This document shows, piece after piece, positions 47,793 to 57,266 of a stretch of 64,000 nt of DNA. Under the pieces are notes generated by a model that made no database searches, was not told the origin of the DNA, and saw only the letters and a program-made list of their open reading frames with translations. The position numbers were made by a program, and so were the translations under genes. Origin of the DNA: JBGOTP01 sp963717075. GTDB taxonomy: Bacteria > Acidobacteriota > Vicinamibacteria > Vicinamibacterales > CAVVIG01. Numbering within the stretch: position 1 is the stretch's first letter; every line of letters begins with the position of its first letter. The DNA lies in NCBI GenBank assembly GCA_963717075.1, contig CAVQVI010000027.1:534858-598857 (forward strand), read 5' to 3'.

Positions 47793-47821
47793 GAGCGAGT
47801 CGGCTATCGCAGTCCTGATCT

Positions 47822-49269
47822 CTAGCTCGTAGTTCGCTTCTTCTTCTGCCGACGGCGGCGCTTCGTGCAGGAACTGTGCGACCAGCTCGTGCGAGCTGCG
47901 CCGCGATCGCCGGCGCCGTCGAGGTCGCCGAACTTCTCGCGGAAGGCGCGGCATCGGCACGACCGCCTTGGCCATCGCGCGGTGGCCGCCCGCGCTGCCG
48001 ATGTCGGCGAAGTACCGCCGGACGAACTCGCCCGGCGTTCTTCGAGTAGCCCGAGGTTGCGGACCGAGATGATCAGCGAGTCGTCGACGACGCCGGCGAT
48101 GACCGTCCACTTGACGTCTTCGAGCTGCAGGAAGAAGTCGGCGACGTAGGGGATGAAGTCTTCGCGCGGCGAGCGCGCCCGAGGAAGCGCGCAGAACACC
48201 TGATCGACGAGCGTGCCGGCCTGCGATACGCCTTCATCACGTAGTCGAGGCGCTCGAGCGTGATTTCCGCGCCCTCCATCTTGCGGATCAGCGCGGCGTC
48301 GGCCAGCGGATAGAGGTACGAGAACGCCTCGATGTCGACGCGGTTGGTCTGCCGGTTGAAGAACAGCGTGTCGGACTTGATGGCGTAGAGCATCGCCGTC
48401 GCCGTGCGCTCCGAGATGTTCACGTCCACGGCGCGCAGGTGCTCGGTGAGGATCGTGCGACGTCGATCCGTAGTCGGCCCGGATGTCCTTGAAGACGCGC
48501 CGTGTAGCCCGGCTGCTCGGGATGATGATCGATGACGAGATCGACGCGGTCGATGAGCTCGCCGAAGTAGTGCGGCTGCACGTCGACCATCGCGATGCGG
48601 TCGAACTCCTTGAGCGACGCCGGCGTGATCGGTCTCGACGTGGATGTCGAGCAGGTTGACCATCCGCAGGTTCTCCGGCCGCGTGACGCCCTGCATGGCG
48701 CCGATGATGGCCGTCGTCTTCGTGCGGCGCAGCACGTTGCGCAGCGCGAGCCCGCTCGCCATCGCGTCGGGATCGGGATCGTTGTGCAGCAGGATCAGCA
48801 CGCGATCGGCGTCGCGAAGTACCGCTGGTACTGCTGGACGCGCGCGCGGGTCAGCGAGCGGCTGAACTCGGTGAGCAGCGGTCCGCCGAACAGCTCCGAC
48901 ATCGACGAGGTACGACGACGTCCGGGAAACTCGGCGCGAAACTCTTCGGCGCGCTTTGCCGTCGACTGCGGCGCCGACGCCGAGCACGTAGACGAGCGTG
49001 CCGCCGGCGTCGCGGACCGCTTCGAGGATCTTCTTCAGGCTGCGGCGGCCGTTGTCTTCGACGATGACGCAGGTGCTGGGGCCGAGGTCGGCCTTGACGA
49101 AGGTGTCGGTCCGGCGCGGATCGCCGGCGATGACGTGGACGCCGGCGTCGTGCAGGCGGCGGGCGAGCGGCCGGTTCTCGACGATGAACTCGACTTCGAA
49201 GCCGGGCAGCAGGATTTCGTCGAGCATCCTGATGACCAGTTCGTCCTGGCAGACGGCTAGACACCGCAT
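47822..49269 (-). CDS. TrkA_N-DHH/DHHA1 phosphoesterase (frameshifted)
   Basis: About 480 residues. It starts MRCLAVCQDELVIRMLDEIL with an NAD-binding-like TrkA_N domain (VHVIAGDPRRTDTFVKADLG). The DHH phosphoesterase region has LILLHNDPDPDAMASGLALR and NLLDIHVETDHAGV, then ISERTATAMLYAIKSDTLFF and FSYLYPLADAALIRKMEGAE. The C-terminal DHHA1 part has VIAGVVDDSLIISVRNLG and GSAGGHRAMAKAVVPMP in different frames. Members relate to NrnA-type oligoribonuclease/pAp phosphatase and cyclic-di-AMP phosphodiesterases. Fusion to TrkA_N is the notable feature. At least five indels. Confidence 0.8.
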
Positions 49270-49297
49270 CTCGTCGAATTATACGTCTCCAGTGAAG

Positions 49298-49452
49298 AGG
49301 GAGTGGGGAATAGGGCGTAGGGAGTAGGGAATAGGGCGTAGGGAATAGGGAGTAGGGATGAGGAAGGCACATTCCACAAACGCGACGTCGCGTTGTCCAA
49401 TCCGTAGTCGCGCATGCCCAATCCCTAATCCCCAATCCCTAGTCCCTAATCC
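49298..49452. repeat. Family B repeat before uvrB
   Basis: Left arm of GGGAATAGGGCGTAGGGAGT units at 49306-49362, right arm CCAATCCCTAATCCCCAATC at about 49418-49440, enclosing about 55 bp of other sequence. It fills most of the 206-bp spacer between the divergent DHH and uvrB genes. Confidence 0.8.
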
Positions 49453-49475
49453 GTGTGGTACGATTCTCAGTTCCC

Positions 49476-51509
49476 ATGCCATCCGTGTACGACCGCTTCA
49501 CCCTCGTCTCCGATTTCGAGCTGGCGGGCGACCAGGCCCGCGCCATCGGCGAGCTGACCGAAGGCCTCGATCGGGGCGACAAACATCAGGTGCTGCTCGG
49601 CGTCACCGGCTCCGGGCAAGACCTTCACGATGGCGCACACGATCGCGCGCGTGAACCGTCCGACGCTCGTGATGGTGCACAACAAGACGCTCGCGGCTCA
49701 GCTGTATCAGGAGTTCAGCCGCTTCTTTCCCGACAACGCCGTCGAGTACTTCGTCAGCTACTACGACTACTACCAGCCTGAGGCCTACGTTCCGGCGACC
49801 GATTCGTACATCGAGAAGGAAGCGACGATCAACGACGAGATCGACCGGATGCGGCTGTCGGCCACCCGGTCGCTCTTCGAGCGGCGCGACGTCATCATCG
49901 TGGCGAGCGTCTCCTGCATCTACGGCCTCGGCTCGCCCGAGGCGTACTACGGCATGCTGCTGCCGCTCGAGCGCGGCCAGCGCATCAGCCGGGACGAGGT
50001 GCTGCGCAAGCTCGTCGAGATCCAGTACGAGCGCAACGACCACGACTTCGGGCGCGGGACCTTCCGGGTGCGTGGCGACATCGTGGACGTCTATCCGTCG
50101 TACGAGGAGCAGGGGCTGCGCATCGAGCTGTTCGGCGACGAGGTGGACGGGCTGACGTCGTTCGACCCGCTGACCGGCAAGACGCTCCGGCGCCACGACA
50201 AGATCGCCATCTATCCGAAGTCGCACTTCGTCGCGCCGCGCGATCGCACGAAGCAGGCGGTCGAAACGATCAAGGAAGAGCTGGTCTGGTATCGGGCGAA
50301 GCTCGAAGGCGGAGGGCAAGCTGCTCGAGGCGCAGCGGCTCCATCAGCGGACGATGTTCGACCTCGAGATGATCCGGGAGATCGGCTACTGCCACGGCAT
50401 CGAGAACTACGCGCGACACCTGACCGGACGCGCGCCCGGCGAGCCGCCGCCGACGCTGCTCGACTACCTGCCGTCAGACGCGCTGTGCATCGTGGACGAA
50501 AGCCACCAGACCGTTCCGCAGATTCGCGGGATGTACCACGGCGATCGGTCGCGCAAGGAAGTGCTCGTGGCCTACGGCTTCCGTCTGCCGTCGGCGCTCG
50601 ACAACCGGCCGCTCAACTTCGCCGAGTGGGAAGCGCGCGTCGGCCAGGTCGTGTTCGTCTCGGCGACGCCCGGGGCCCTACGAGCTGTCGAAATCGCAGG
50701 GCGTGGTCGTCGAGCAGATCATCCGTCCGACCGGTCTCATCGATCCGCCGATCGACGTCCGCCCGGTCAAGGGACAGGTGGACGACCTCCTGCAGGAAAT
50801 CCGCGCGCGCGCGGCACGCCGGGAGCGCGTGCTGGTCACGACGCTCACGAAGAGGATGGCGGAGGACCTGACGCAGTACTATCAGGAACTCGGCGTGCAG
50901 GTGCGGTATCTCCACTCGGACATCGAGACGCTCGAGCGCGTGCAGATTCTCCGGGATCTGCGCCGCGGCGAGTTCGACGTCCTCGTCGGGATCAACCTGC
51001 TTCGCGAGGGACTGGACCTGCCGGAAGTGTCGCTCGTCGCCATTCTGGACGCCGACAAGGAGGGCTTCCTTCGCTCCGCCGGGTCGCTGATCCAGACCTC
51101 CGGGCGCGCCGCCCGCAATGTCAACGGGCAGGTCATCATGTACGCTGATAAAGTAACGGACTCGATGCGCATGGCCATGGGGGAGACCGATCGCCGGCGG
51201 GCGATCCAGGGCGCCTACAACGAAGAGCACGGCATCACGCCGCAATCGATCGTCAAGCGAATCGACGATGTGATGTCGAGCGTGTACGAGCGCGACTACT
51301 CAGTGCCTGGAGCGCCGTCTCCCGCGCAGGAAGAACTCGAGCAGTTCCACTCGCAAGCAGAGCTCGACGCCCATCTCGCCAGACTCCAGGAACAGATGCG
51401 GGCCGCAGCCGCCAACCTGGATTTCGAGAAAGCGGCCTCACTCCGCGACGACATCAAGCGTCTGCGCAATCCCGACCTGGCCCTTCATGGGCCAGCAAGA
51501 AGGGCCTGA
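49476..51509 (+). CDS. uvrB: Excinuclease ABC subunit B (three frameshifts)
   Basis: Damage-verifying helicase of nucleotide excision repair. The start reads MPSVYDRFTLVSDFELAGDQ. Walker A is GVTGSGKTFTM once an extra G near 49615 is removed. The beta-hairpin is YFVSYYDYYQPEAYVP. Indels near 50315 and 50674 interrupt AKLEGG-KLLEAQRLHQRTMF and SATPGP-YELSKSQGVVVEQI. Helicase motifs DALCIVDESHQT, LTKRMAEDL, GINLLREGLDLPEVSLVAIL and QTSGRAARNVNGQVIMYAD are intact, and the UVR domain lies near the C-terminus (FEKAASLRDDIKRL). About 677 residues. mlaE overlaps its 3' end by 23 bp. Confidence 0.93.
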
Positions 51510-52294
51510 CCCGCGCGTGCTGTCCTTCATCCAGGAACGCCTCAAGAATGTCGCGCTCGAGGTGCAGGAGTACGTCCTGCTCACCCTGGCGACGTTCCGC
51601 GCGATGTTCACGCCCCCGTTCTACCGGTACGACATCGTGGAACAGTTCGACGCCATCGGCGTCCAGTCACTGACCGTCGTGGTGCTGACCGGTTTCTTCA
51701 CCGGGGCGGTGCTGGCGCTGCAGACCGGGCAGCACGCTCGACAAGTTCGGGGCGCGTCCCTTCGTCGGGCGGATCGTGAGCGCCTCGATGATCAAGGAGC
51801 TCGGACCCGTGCTCACGGGATTGATGCTGACGGGACGGATCGGCTCCGGCATCGCCGCCGAACTGGGATCGATGATCGTGACCGACCAGATCAACGCGCT
51901 GCGCGCGCTCGGCACCGATCCGATTCGCAAGCTCGTCGTGCCGCGCGTGATGGCCGGTATCCTGATGGCGCCGGTGCTGACCGTGATCGCCGACTTTCTC
52001 GGTATTATCGGCGGTTGGATTGTGGCCAGCTCTGCAGCTCCAGGTGGCGACCGGCGCTCTACTGGTCGTCGGTGTTGAAGGTGCTGTACATGGAGGATGT
52101 CTGGATGGGTCTCATCAAGCCGTTCGTGCTCGGATTCGTCATCGTGACGGTGGCTTGCCATGTCGGGCTGCGGCACGAAGGGCGGTACCGCTGGCGTGGG
52201 CAGGTCAACGACGGTATCGGTGGTCTGGGGGTCGGTGGGCGTCATCGCGACGGACTTTTTCGTGACGCAGGTGCTCAGGTCGTTGCTGTACTAG
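51487..52294 (+). CDS. mlaE: MlaE-type lipid ABC transporter permease (frameshifted)
   Basis: Inner-membrane permease of an MCE/Mla phospholipid transporter. Reads MGQQEGPDPRVLSFIQERLK, QSLTVVVLTGFFTGAVLALQ, then after an extra G near 51727 STLDKFGARPFVGRIVSASM, IKELGPVLTGLMLTGRIGSG and IAAELGSMIVTDQINALRAL, the signature EQ-loop-like region. Two indels near 52027 and 52052 and one near 52173 follow; the end is ALYWSSVLKVLYMEDVWMGL to VGVIATDFFVTQVLRSLLY. About 268 residues with five or six helices. First gene of mlaE-mlaF-mlaD. Confidence 0.9.
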
Positions 52295-52315
52295 AAGCAG
52301 AGGCGAGAGGAGCCG

Positions 52316-53213
52316 ATGGTCGAGAGCGCGGCAGATCGGGAAGTGATGGAGGGCGGTGCCCGCGGCGGGATGCCGCGCGAGCGGGGCCTGAGGGAGCGAA
52401 CGCGAATTGGCGAAAGCGCGGCGGTCGTGCAGTTCGATCACGTGTCACTCGCCTTCGACGATAAGGTCGTACTGCGCGATATCAGCTTCACGCTGGTCGA
52501 AGGGGCAATGGTCATCATCCTTGGGGCCAGCGGATCCGGGAAGTCCACGATCCTCAAGATCATCACGGGCCTGCTTCGCGCCGATGCCGGAAGCGTGTGG
52601 ATCAACGGTCGCTGCATCGACAAGCTCACCGAGCGCGAGATGATGCCCGTGCGGGCCGATCTCGGCATGATCTTTCAGGAGGGCGCGCTCTTCGATTCGC
52701 TGACCGTTCGGGAGAACGTCGGGTACAAGCTGTACGAAGAGACGGACATGCCGCTCGAACAGGTGCATCGTCGCGTGGAGGAGGTGCTGGGATTCATCGA
52801 TCTCAAGGAGCACATCGACAAGATGCCGTCAGAGCTCTCTGGGCGGCCAGCGCCGCCGCGTGGCCATCGCGCGGGCCATGGCCTTCAAGCCGCAGATTCT
52901 GCTCTATGACGAAGCGACGACCGGGCTCGACCCGATTACCGCGACGACCGTGGACGACGAGATCATCAAGCTGAGGGATCTCGAGGGCGTCAGCTCGATC
53001 GTCGTGACGCACCAGTTGCGCGATGCGTTCTACGTCGCCACGCACATGGCTGCACGCGCGGCCGATGGTTCGGTGCGAATTACACCGGCCTCGCCCGAGA
53101 AGGTCGCCGAGGCCGAGTTCATCATGCTGAAGGATGGGTTAGTGTGCTTCGAGGGACCCGCCGATGCGCTGCGTCGCTCGAAGGATGAGTATCTGAAGAC
53201 ATTCTTGAGCTGA
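52316..53213 (+). CDS. mlaF: Mla-type ABC transporter ATP-binding protein (one frameshift)
   Basis: ATPase of the MCE transporter, about 298 residues. Walker A is ILGASGSGKSTILKIITGLL, the Q-loop MIFQEGALFDSLTVRENVGY. The signature LSGGQRRRVAIARAMAFK is interrupted by one extra G near 52841. Walker B is ILLYDEATTGLDPITATTVD, and the H-loop is SIVVTHQLRDAFYVA. The first about 40 residues (RGGMPRERGLRERTRIG) are not conserved, so translation may begin later. Confidence 0.9.
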
Positions 53214-53275
53214 AGACGAGAGCTGAACGCGATCAGCCTCGCGACGCGTCGACCCGAGTTCGAGCAAGAACAAAC

Positions 53276-53300
53276 GTAGGCCCGAGCGTCAGCCCGGGCG
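53276..53300. repeat. Family A half-unit before mlaD
   Basis: GTAGGCCCGAGCGTCAGCCC then GGGCG; a single family A hairpin with a diverged stem, 18 bp before the mlaD start. Confidence 0.6.
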
Positions 53301-53317
53301 CATCAGAGGATCCAGAT

Positions 53318-54386
53318 ATGCCCCGCACTCGCTCACTGGCCTGGTCCGAACTCAAGGTCGGCGTGTTGTCAATCGCTGCTGTGTTGATCACGGCGACCAC
53401 GATCGTGATGCTGACCGGTGGTCGAGGCTTCTTCTGGCAGCGATACTCGCTCAAGACGCGGTTCGGCAACGTCGCCGGGCTGAAGCCAGGGTCGCCCGTG
53501 CGGCTCGCCGGCGTCGAAGTCGGTTCGGTGCAAAGCGTGGACCTTGCCGGCCAGCAGGTGGAGGTGACGTTCGAATTGAACGACAAATACCAGCCGCAGA
53601 TCACGACCGAATCGCGCGCCGTGCTCGGCTCGATCTCACTGCTCGGCGAAAGCTCTGTGGATATCTCGGCCTCGAGCGCCGGGACACCCATTCCGGACGT
53701 GGGGGTTCGTGCCGACGGGACCCCCGGCGGTATTGTTGTCCGACGTCACGAACTCGGCGGGGCAGGGTATCGAGGAGTTGACGGCGCTGCTACGGGACGT
53801 GCGGGCGGGCAAAGGCACCATCGGCAGGCTGGCGACCGATGAGCAGCTGTACGTCGAATTGAATCGCTTCGTGACGTCAGCCACCGATCTGACGACCGGC
53901 ATCAAGCAGGGCCGTGGTTCGATTGGCAAGCTGATGAACGATCCCAAGACTGCGGAGGCGCTGGAGGCCTCCCTCAGGAATGTCGAAGACGTGACCCGGC
54001 GGCTGAGCGCGGGAGAGGGCAGCCTTGGGAAGCTGCTCAAGGACGACAGCTTCTCCCGGTCGCTGACGAGCGCGACGGCCAACATGGATACGCTGGTCGC
54101 GAAGTTGAACCGGGGCGAGGGCACGGCGGGGAAGCTCCTCAACGATCCGGCCCTGTTCGAGCGCCTCCATTCCGTGACGCAACGACTCGATGAACTCGTC
54201 GCACGGCTGAACAATGGCGACGGCACGGCCGGACAGTTGCTGAAAGACAAGCAGTTATATGAGAACATGAACAAGACCGTGAACGAAGTGGCCTCGCTCG
54301 TTGCCGAGTTGAAGGAGTTCTTCGCCGCCGTCAAGAAGGATCCGAAGAAGTATCTGAAGATCAACGTTGGGCTCGTCAATTGGTAG
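53318..54386 (+). CDS. mlaD: MCE/MlaD-family protein with five GxGTxGKLL repeats (one frameshift)
   Basis: Anchored periplasmic lipid-binding subunit. A transmembrane anchor lies at about 12-33 (LKVGVLSIAAVLITATTIVM). The MCE domain is LKTRFGNVAGLKPGSPVRLA, GVEVGSVQSVDL and LGSISLLGESSVDIS. A frame change near 53722 (extra C in a C run) is followed by PAVLLSDVTNSAGQGIEELT. The C-terminal half has five repeats of about 36 residues: GKGTIGRLATDEQLY, GRGSIGKLMNDPKTAEAL, GEGSLGKLLKDDSFSRSL, GEGTAGKLLNDPALFERL, GDGTAGQLLKDKQLYENM. These replace the tail helix of E. coli MlaD. About 355 residues. Confidence 0.9.
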
Positions 54387-54436
54387 GGCTCATCTGTTCG
54401 GGATGAGGGAACAAGGATTACGGGACAGGGGGCCAC

Positions 54437-54709
54437 ATGGGCAAAGACGAAGGGGCTGGCGCTGGCAGCGTCCTCCTCGCATTCATTCTCGGGGCGATCA
54501 GCGGAGCGGCGGTTGCGCTGATGTACGCGCCGGCGACGGGAAAGGAGACGCGGGAGTTTCTGGGACAGAAGGCGCGCGAAGGCCGCGAGCGCGCGACTGA
54601 GGCGGCCGAGCGCGGACGTCAGGCCGTTGTTCAAGGAAGAGAGACCCTGGCGACCGCCATCGAGCGGGGGCGCGAGGCCTATCAGCAGGCGCGCCGGGAG
54701 AACGCGTGA
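54437..54709 (+). CDS. YtxH-domain small membrane protein
   Basis: 90 residues. GSVLLAFILGAISGAAVALM is a glycine-rich membrane segment followed by YAPATGKETREFLGQKAREG, the YtxH family signature. The rest is a charged Arg/Glu/Ala helix. Function unknown; related proteins are stress-linked in some Firmicutes. It overlaps the next gene by 4 bp and lies downstream of mlaD. Confidence 0.85.
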   Translation: MGKDEGAGAGSVLLAFILGAISGAAVALMYAPATGKETREFLGQKAREGRERATEAAERGRQAVVQGRETLATAIERGREAYQQARRENA

Positions 54710-55134
54710 GCCACTGGGCAGAAGTCTTTCTGGGTGTCATCGCATTTGCCACGCTCACGACGTCGATTGTTCTGATCGCGCTGCTGGTGGCTGCCGGGCG
54801 TCTCGCCCGCCGAGTCGAGCATCTCGTTGAGAAGATCGATCGCGAGATCACGCCCGCATTTGGACATCTGAATGACATCGCCCGCGACGCGGCCCGAGCC
54901 GCGTCGCTCGCGACACTGCAAGTCGAGCGGGTGGATCGCCTGTTCGGCGACCTGGGCCAGGCCGTCGATCAGACGGTCGGCGTCGTCCAGGGCATCCTGT
55001 CAGGGCCGCTACGCCAGGGGGGAGTGCTGTCGTCCGCCATGAGTGCGTTCTGGGCGGTGCTCTCCGTGGTCCGCAGAGCCCGCTCTGGCCGTGGCCGTTC
55101 AGGCAGGGACGACGAGGACGCGTTGTTCATCTAG
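54706..55134 (+). CDS. DUF948-like membrane protein
   Basis: 142 residues from a GTG that overlaps the YtxH stop. An N-terminal transmembrane helix (VFLGVIAFATLTTSIVLIAL) is followed by an amphipathic region (LARRVEHLVEKIDREITPAF, HLNDIARDAARAASLATLQV) like DUF948 and YtxH-partner proteins. Function unknown. The C-terminus is Arg/Gly-rich then acidic (RSGRGRSGRDDEDALFI). Confidence 0.7.
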   Translation: MSHWAEVFLGVIAFATLTTSIVLIALLVAAGRLARRVEHLVEKIDREITPAFGHLNDIARDAARAASLATLQVERVDRLFGDLGQAVDQTVGVVQGILSGPLRQGGVLSSAMSAFWAVLSVVRRARSGRGRSGRDDEDALFI

Positions 55135-55139
55135 GGTCG

Positions 55140-55325
55140 TTATTCGGATCCATCGGCTCGAGCGATCTCGACGAAGCGTTCCTCGCCGTCGCTCGAGATC
55201 TGAACGCGCCACGGGTTGCAGCACACCTCGCAGTCCTGAACGAAGCCGCCATGCATGTCGGGCTCGATGTAGATCTCGACCTGCTCGCCGCAGTACGGGC
55301 ACGTCACGAGAAAACAGTCATCCAT
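55140..55325 (-). CDS. CPXCG-motif small zinc-ribbon-like protein
   Basis: 61 residues with CPYCGEQVEIYIEP near residue 9 and CEVCCNPWRVQIS near 32. Four cysteines are placed to bind one zinc ion. This matches the CPXCG-motif cysteine-rich family of unknown function. It is leftward, 6 bp from the end of the convergent DUF948-like gene. Confidence 0.88.
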   Translation of the reverse strand: MDDCFLVTCPYCGEQVEIYIEPDMHGGFVQDCEVCCNPWRVQISSDGEERFVEIARADGSE

Positions 55326-55497
55326 CAGGGGGCTCCATCTGCGGACTCATTATCAGCCGCCGCAGGGTCAGACGGGGGCTGACCTGCGTCAGACTCCGGC
55401 TGGTGCGCTTCGCGAAACTTCGCGCGGTTGCACGGGGCTCCCCGGTCAGGGCCGGCGTGCCTGCCGGACGCTGCGTCCCTCTGCCGATAACCTTTCT

Positions 55498-57054
55498 GTG
55501 AACTATCGAGAGTTCAGCGTGATTTCCGGGGCCGGCTCGCTCCAGCGGCGGGCAACGCTCGACGTTGCGCAGCAGCACCGGCTGCTCTTCGAACAGCATC
55601 CGTCGCCGATGTGGCTCTTTGACAACGAATCCCTTGCGTTCCTGAGTGCGAACGATGCGGCCGTGCGTACCTACGGATACAGCCGGGAGGAGTTCGCGCA
55701 CTTCACCCTGAAGGATCTCTCCGCTCCCGCGGACCTCGCGAGTCTCGAGACGCGGCCGTGGGTCGGCCGGCGCGAATGGAGCAACACCGAGCGGCATCGG
55801 AGGAGAGACGGCGGAATCATCGACGTTCGCGTGCACTACCGGGCCGCTCACATCGACGGTCGGAGCGCCTGGCTCGCGGTCGTCGAGGACATTACGGAGC
55901 GGCGTTCGCTCGAGGCGCAGCTGCGTCAGGCCCAGAAAATAGACGTCATTGGCCAGCTGGCTGGAGGGATCGCGCACGACTTCAACAACCTGCTCACCGC
56001 GATTCAGGGTTACGCAGAACTGCTGTCAGACCGCCTGCCGGCCTACGACCCGCACCGCGACGACGTGCAGGAGATCAGCAGGGCCGCGGAACGAGCGGCG
56101 GCGCTCACGCGGCGTTTGCTGGCGTTCAGCCGCAAGCAGACGTCTGAGCCCTGCGTCTTGTCGCCGAGCGCGGCAGTGCAGGAGGTGGCGCCGATGCTGC
56201 GACGTCTTGTGGATGCGACGATCGAGGTCACGACCGTCGTCAATGCCAAGGGGCGCGTCAAAGCCGATGCAGTGGAACTGCACCAGGTGCTCATGAATCT
56301 CGTGCTGAATGGCCGCGATGCGATTGACGCGGGTGGGGGACAGATCATCGTCGAAACCGCCGATGTCGTGCTCGACGGTACATGTGGCGAAGGCCATCTG
56401 ATGCCGCGCCCCGGCCCGTACGTCATGCTCTCGGTGTCGGACACCGGCCACGGCATGAGCCCCGAGACGGAGGCACGGATCTTCGAACCGTTTTTTACGA
56501 CGAAGCCCCAGGGACGCGGTACCGGTCTTGGCCTCTCGATGGTCCTCGGGATCGTCGAGCAGAGCGGCGGTCACGTGTGCGTGCAGAGCCAGGTCGATCA
56601 CGGTACGACCTTCAAGGTGTACCTGCCGGCCGTCGACGAACTCCTCGTGAGCCCGACGTTGGAAGACGTGCCCGAGGTGACGCGGAATACCGCCAGCGTG
56701 CTCCTGCTCGAGGACGAAGACGCCGTGCGCCGGTTGGTGACGAAAGTGCTCGAGAGCCGCGGCTACCTGGTGCACGCGACCGCTCATCCGCTCGACGCGC
56801 TGGCGATCGCGAGGCGGACGGATGTCCACATCGATCTCCTTCTCACGGACGTGGTGCTGCCAGAGATGAGCGGTCGAGCGGTCGCCGAGGCTGTGCGGGC
56901 GCTCCATCCGGACTGCCGCGTGCTCTTCATGTCTGGCTATACCGACGACGCGGTGTTGCGTCACGGAGTGCTGACCGTGAAGGCCCTCTTCCTGCAGAAG
57001 CCGTTCAGGGCCAACGCGCTCGCACAGAAGGTTGCCGAAGCGCTGGCCAGCTAG
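55498..57054 (+). CDS. Hybrid histidine kinase: PAS, HisKA, HATPase, receiver
   Basis: 518 residues from a GTG start, with no membrane segment, so probably a cytoplasmic sensor. A PAS domain spans about 22-138 (LLFEQHPSPMWLFDNESLAF). The dimerisation domain carries His160 in IGQLAGGIAHDFNNLLTAIQ. The ATPase has N-box NLVLNGRDAIDAGG (about 267), G1 VSDTGHGMSP (313) and G2 GTGLGLSMVLG (341). The C-terminal receiver, about 399-518, has acidic ELLLEDEDAV-type residues at 404-408, acceptor Asp451 in LLLTDVVLPEM, and Lys501 in FLQKPF. No partner regulator is adjacent, so its target is unknown. The frame is intact. Confidence 0.93.
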   Translation: MNYREFSVISGAGSLQRRATLDVAQQHRLLFEQHPSPMWLFDNESLAFLSANDAAVRTYGYSREEFAHFTLKDLSAPADLASLETRPWVGRREWSNTERHRRRDGGIIDVRVHYRAAHIDGRSAWLAVVEDITERRSLEAQLRQAQKIDVIGQLAGGIAHDFNNLLTAIQGYAELLSDRLPAYDPHRDDVQEISRAAERAAALTRRLLAFSRKQTSEPCVLSPSAAVQEVAPMLRRLVDATIEVTTVVNAKGRVKADAVELHQVLMNLVLNGRDAIDAGGGQIIVETADVVLDGTCGEGHLMPRPGPYVMLSVSDTGHGMSPETEARIFEPFFTTKPQGRGTGLGLSMVLGIVEQSGGHVCVQSQVDHGTTFKVYLPAVDELLVSPTLEDVPEVTRNTASVLLLEDEDAVRRLVTKVLESRGYLVHATAHPLDALAIARRTDVHIDLLLTDVVLPEMSGRAVAEAVRALHPDCRVLFMSGYTDDAVLRHGVLTVKALFLQKPFRANALAQKVAEALAS

Positions 57055-57117
57055 TCGCGCCCCGACCTGAAGACAGCAGCGCTCGCCAGGTCGTAGGCCC
57101 TTACGAGATCTGAATCT

Positions 57118-57202
57118 GATCATTTGGTCATTTCGTTATTTGGTCATTGATTGGTCAATTGACCAGAGGGAATGACCAGATGCCCAAATGCCCGGATGAC
57201 CA
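57118..57202. repeat. Family E repeat (TTTGGTCATT units)
   Basis: GATCATTTGGTCATTTCGTT and ATTTGGTCATTGATTGGTCA on the left, GACCAGAGGGAATGACCAGA and CCCAAATGCCCGGATGACCA on the right form a rough inverted repeat. It fills most of the 212-bp spacer between the kinase and the restriction gene. A damaged family A fragment (CGTAGGCCC) is at about 57092. Confidence 0.65.
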
Positions 57203-57266
57203 CATTCGTCGTTCACGCCGGGACCTGGCCTGTCACTGAAATCGATTACTATCCGATGGCGCGCTG

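Noticed and set aside
42329..49269. A cluster of true pseudogenes
   Set aside because: Core genes are all affected by one-base indels yet keep full-length conservation, and even the repeats show shortened homopolymers, which fits sequence error.
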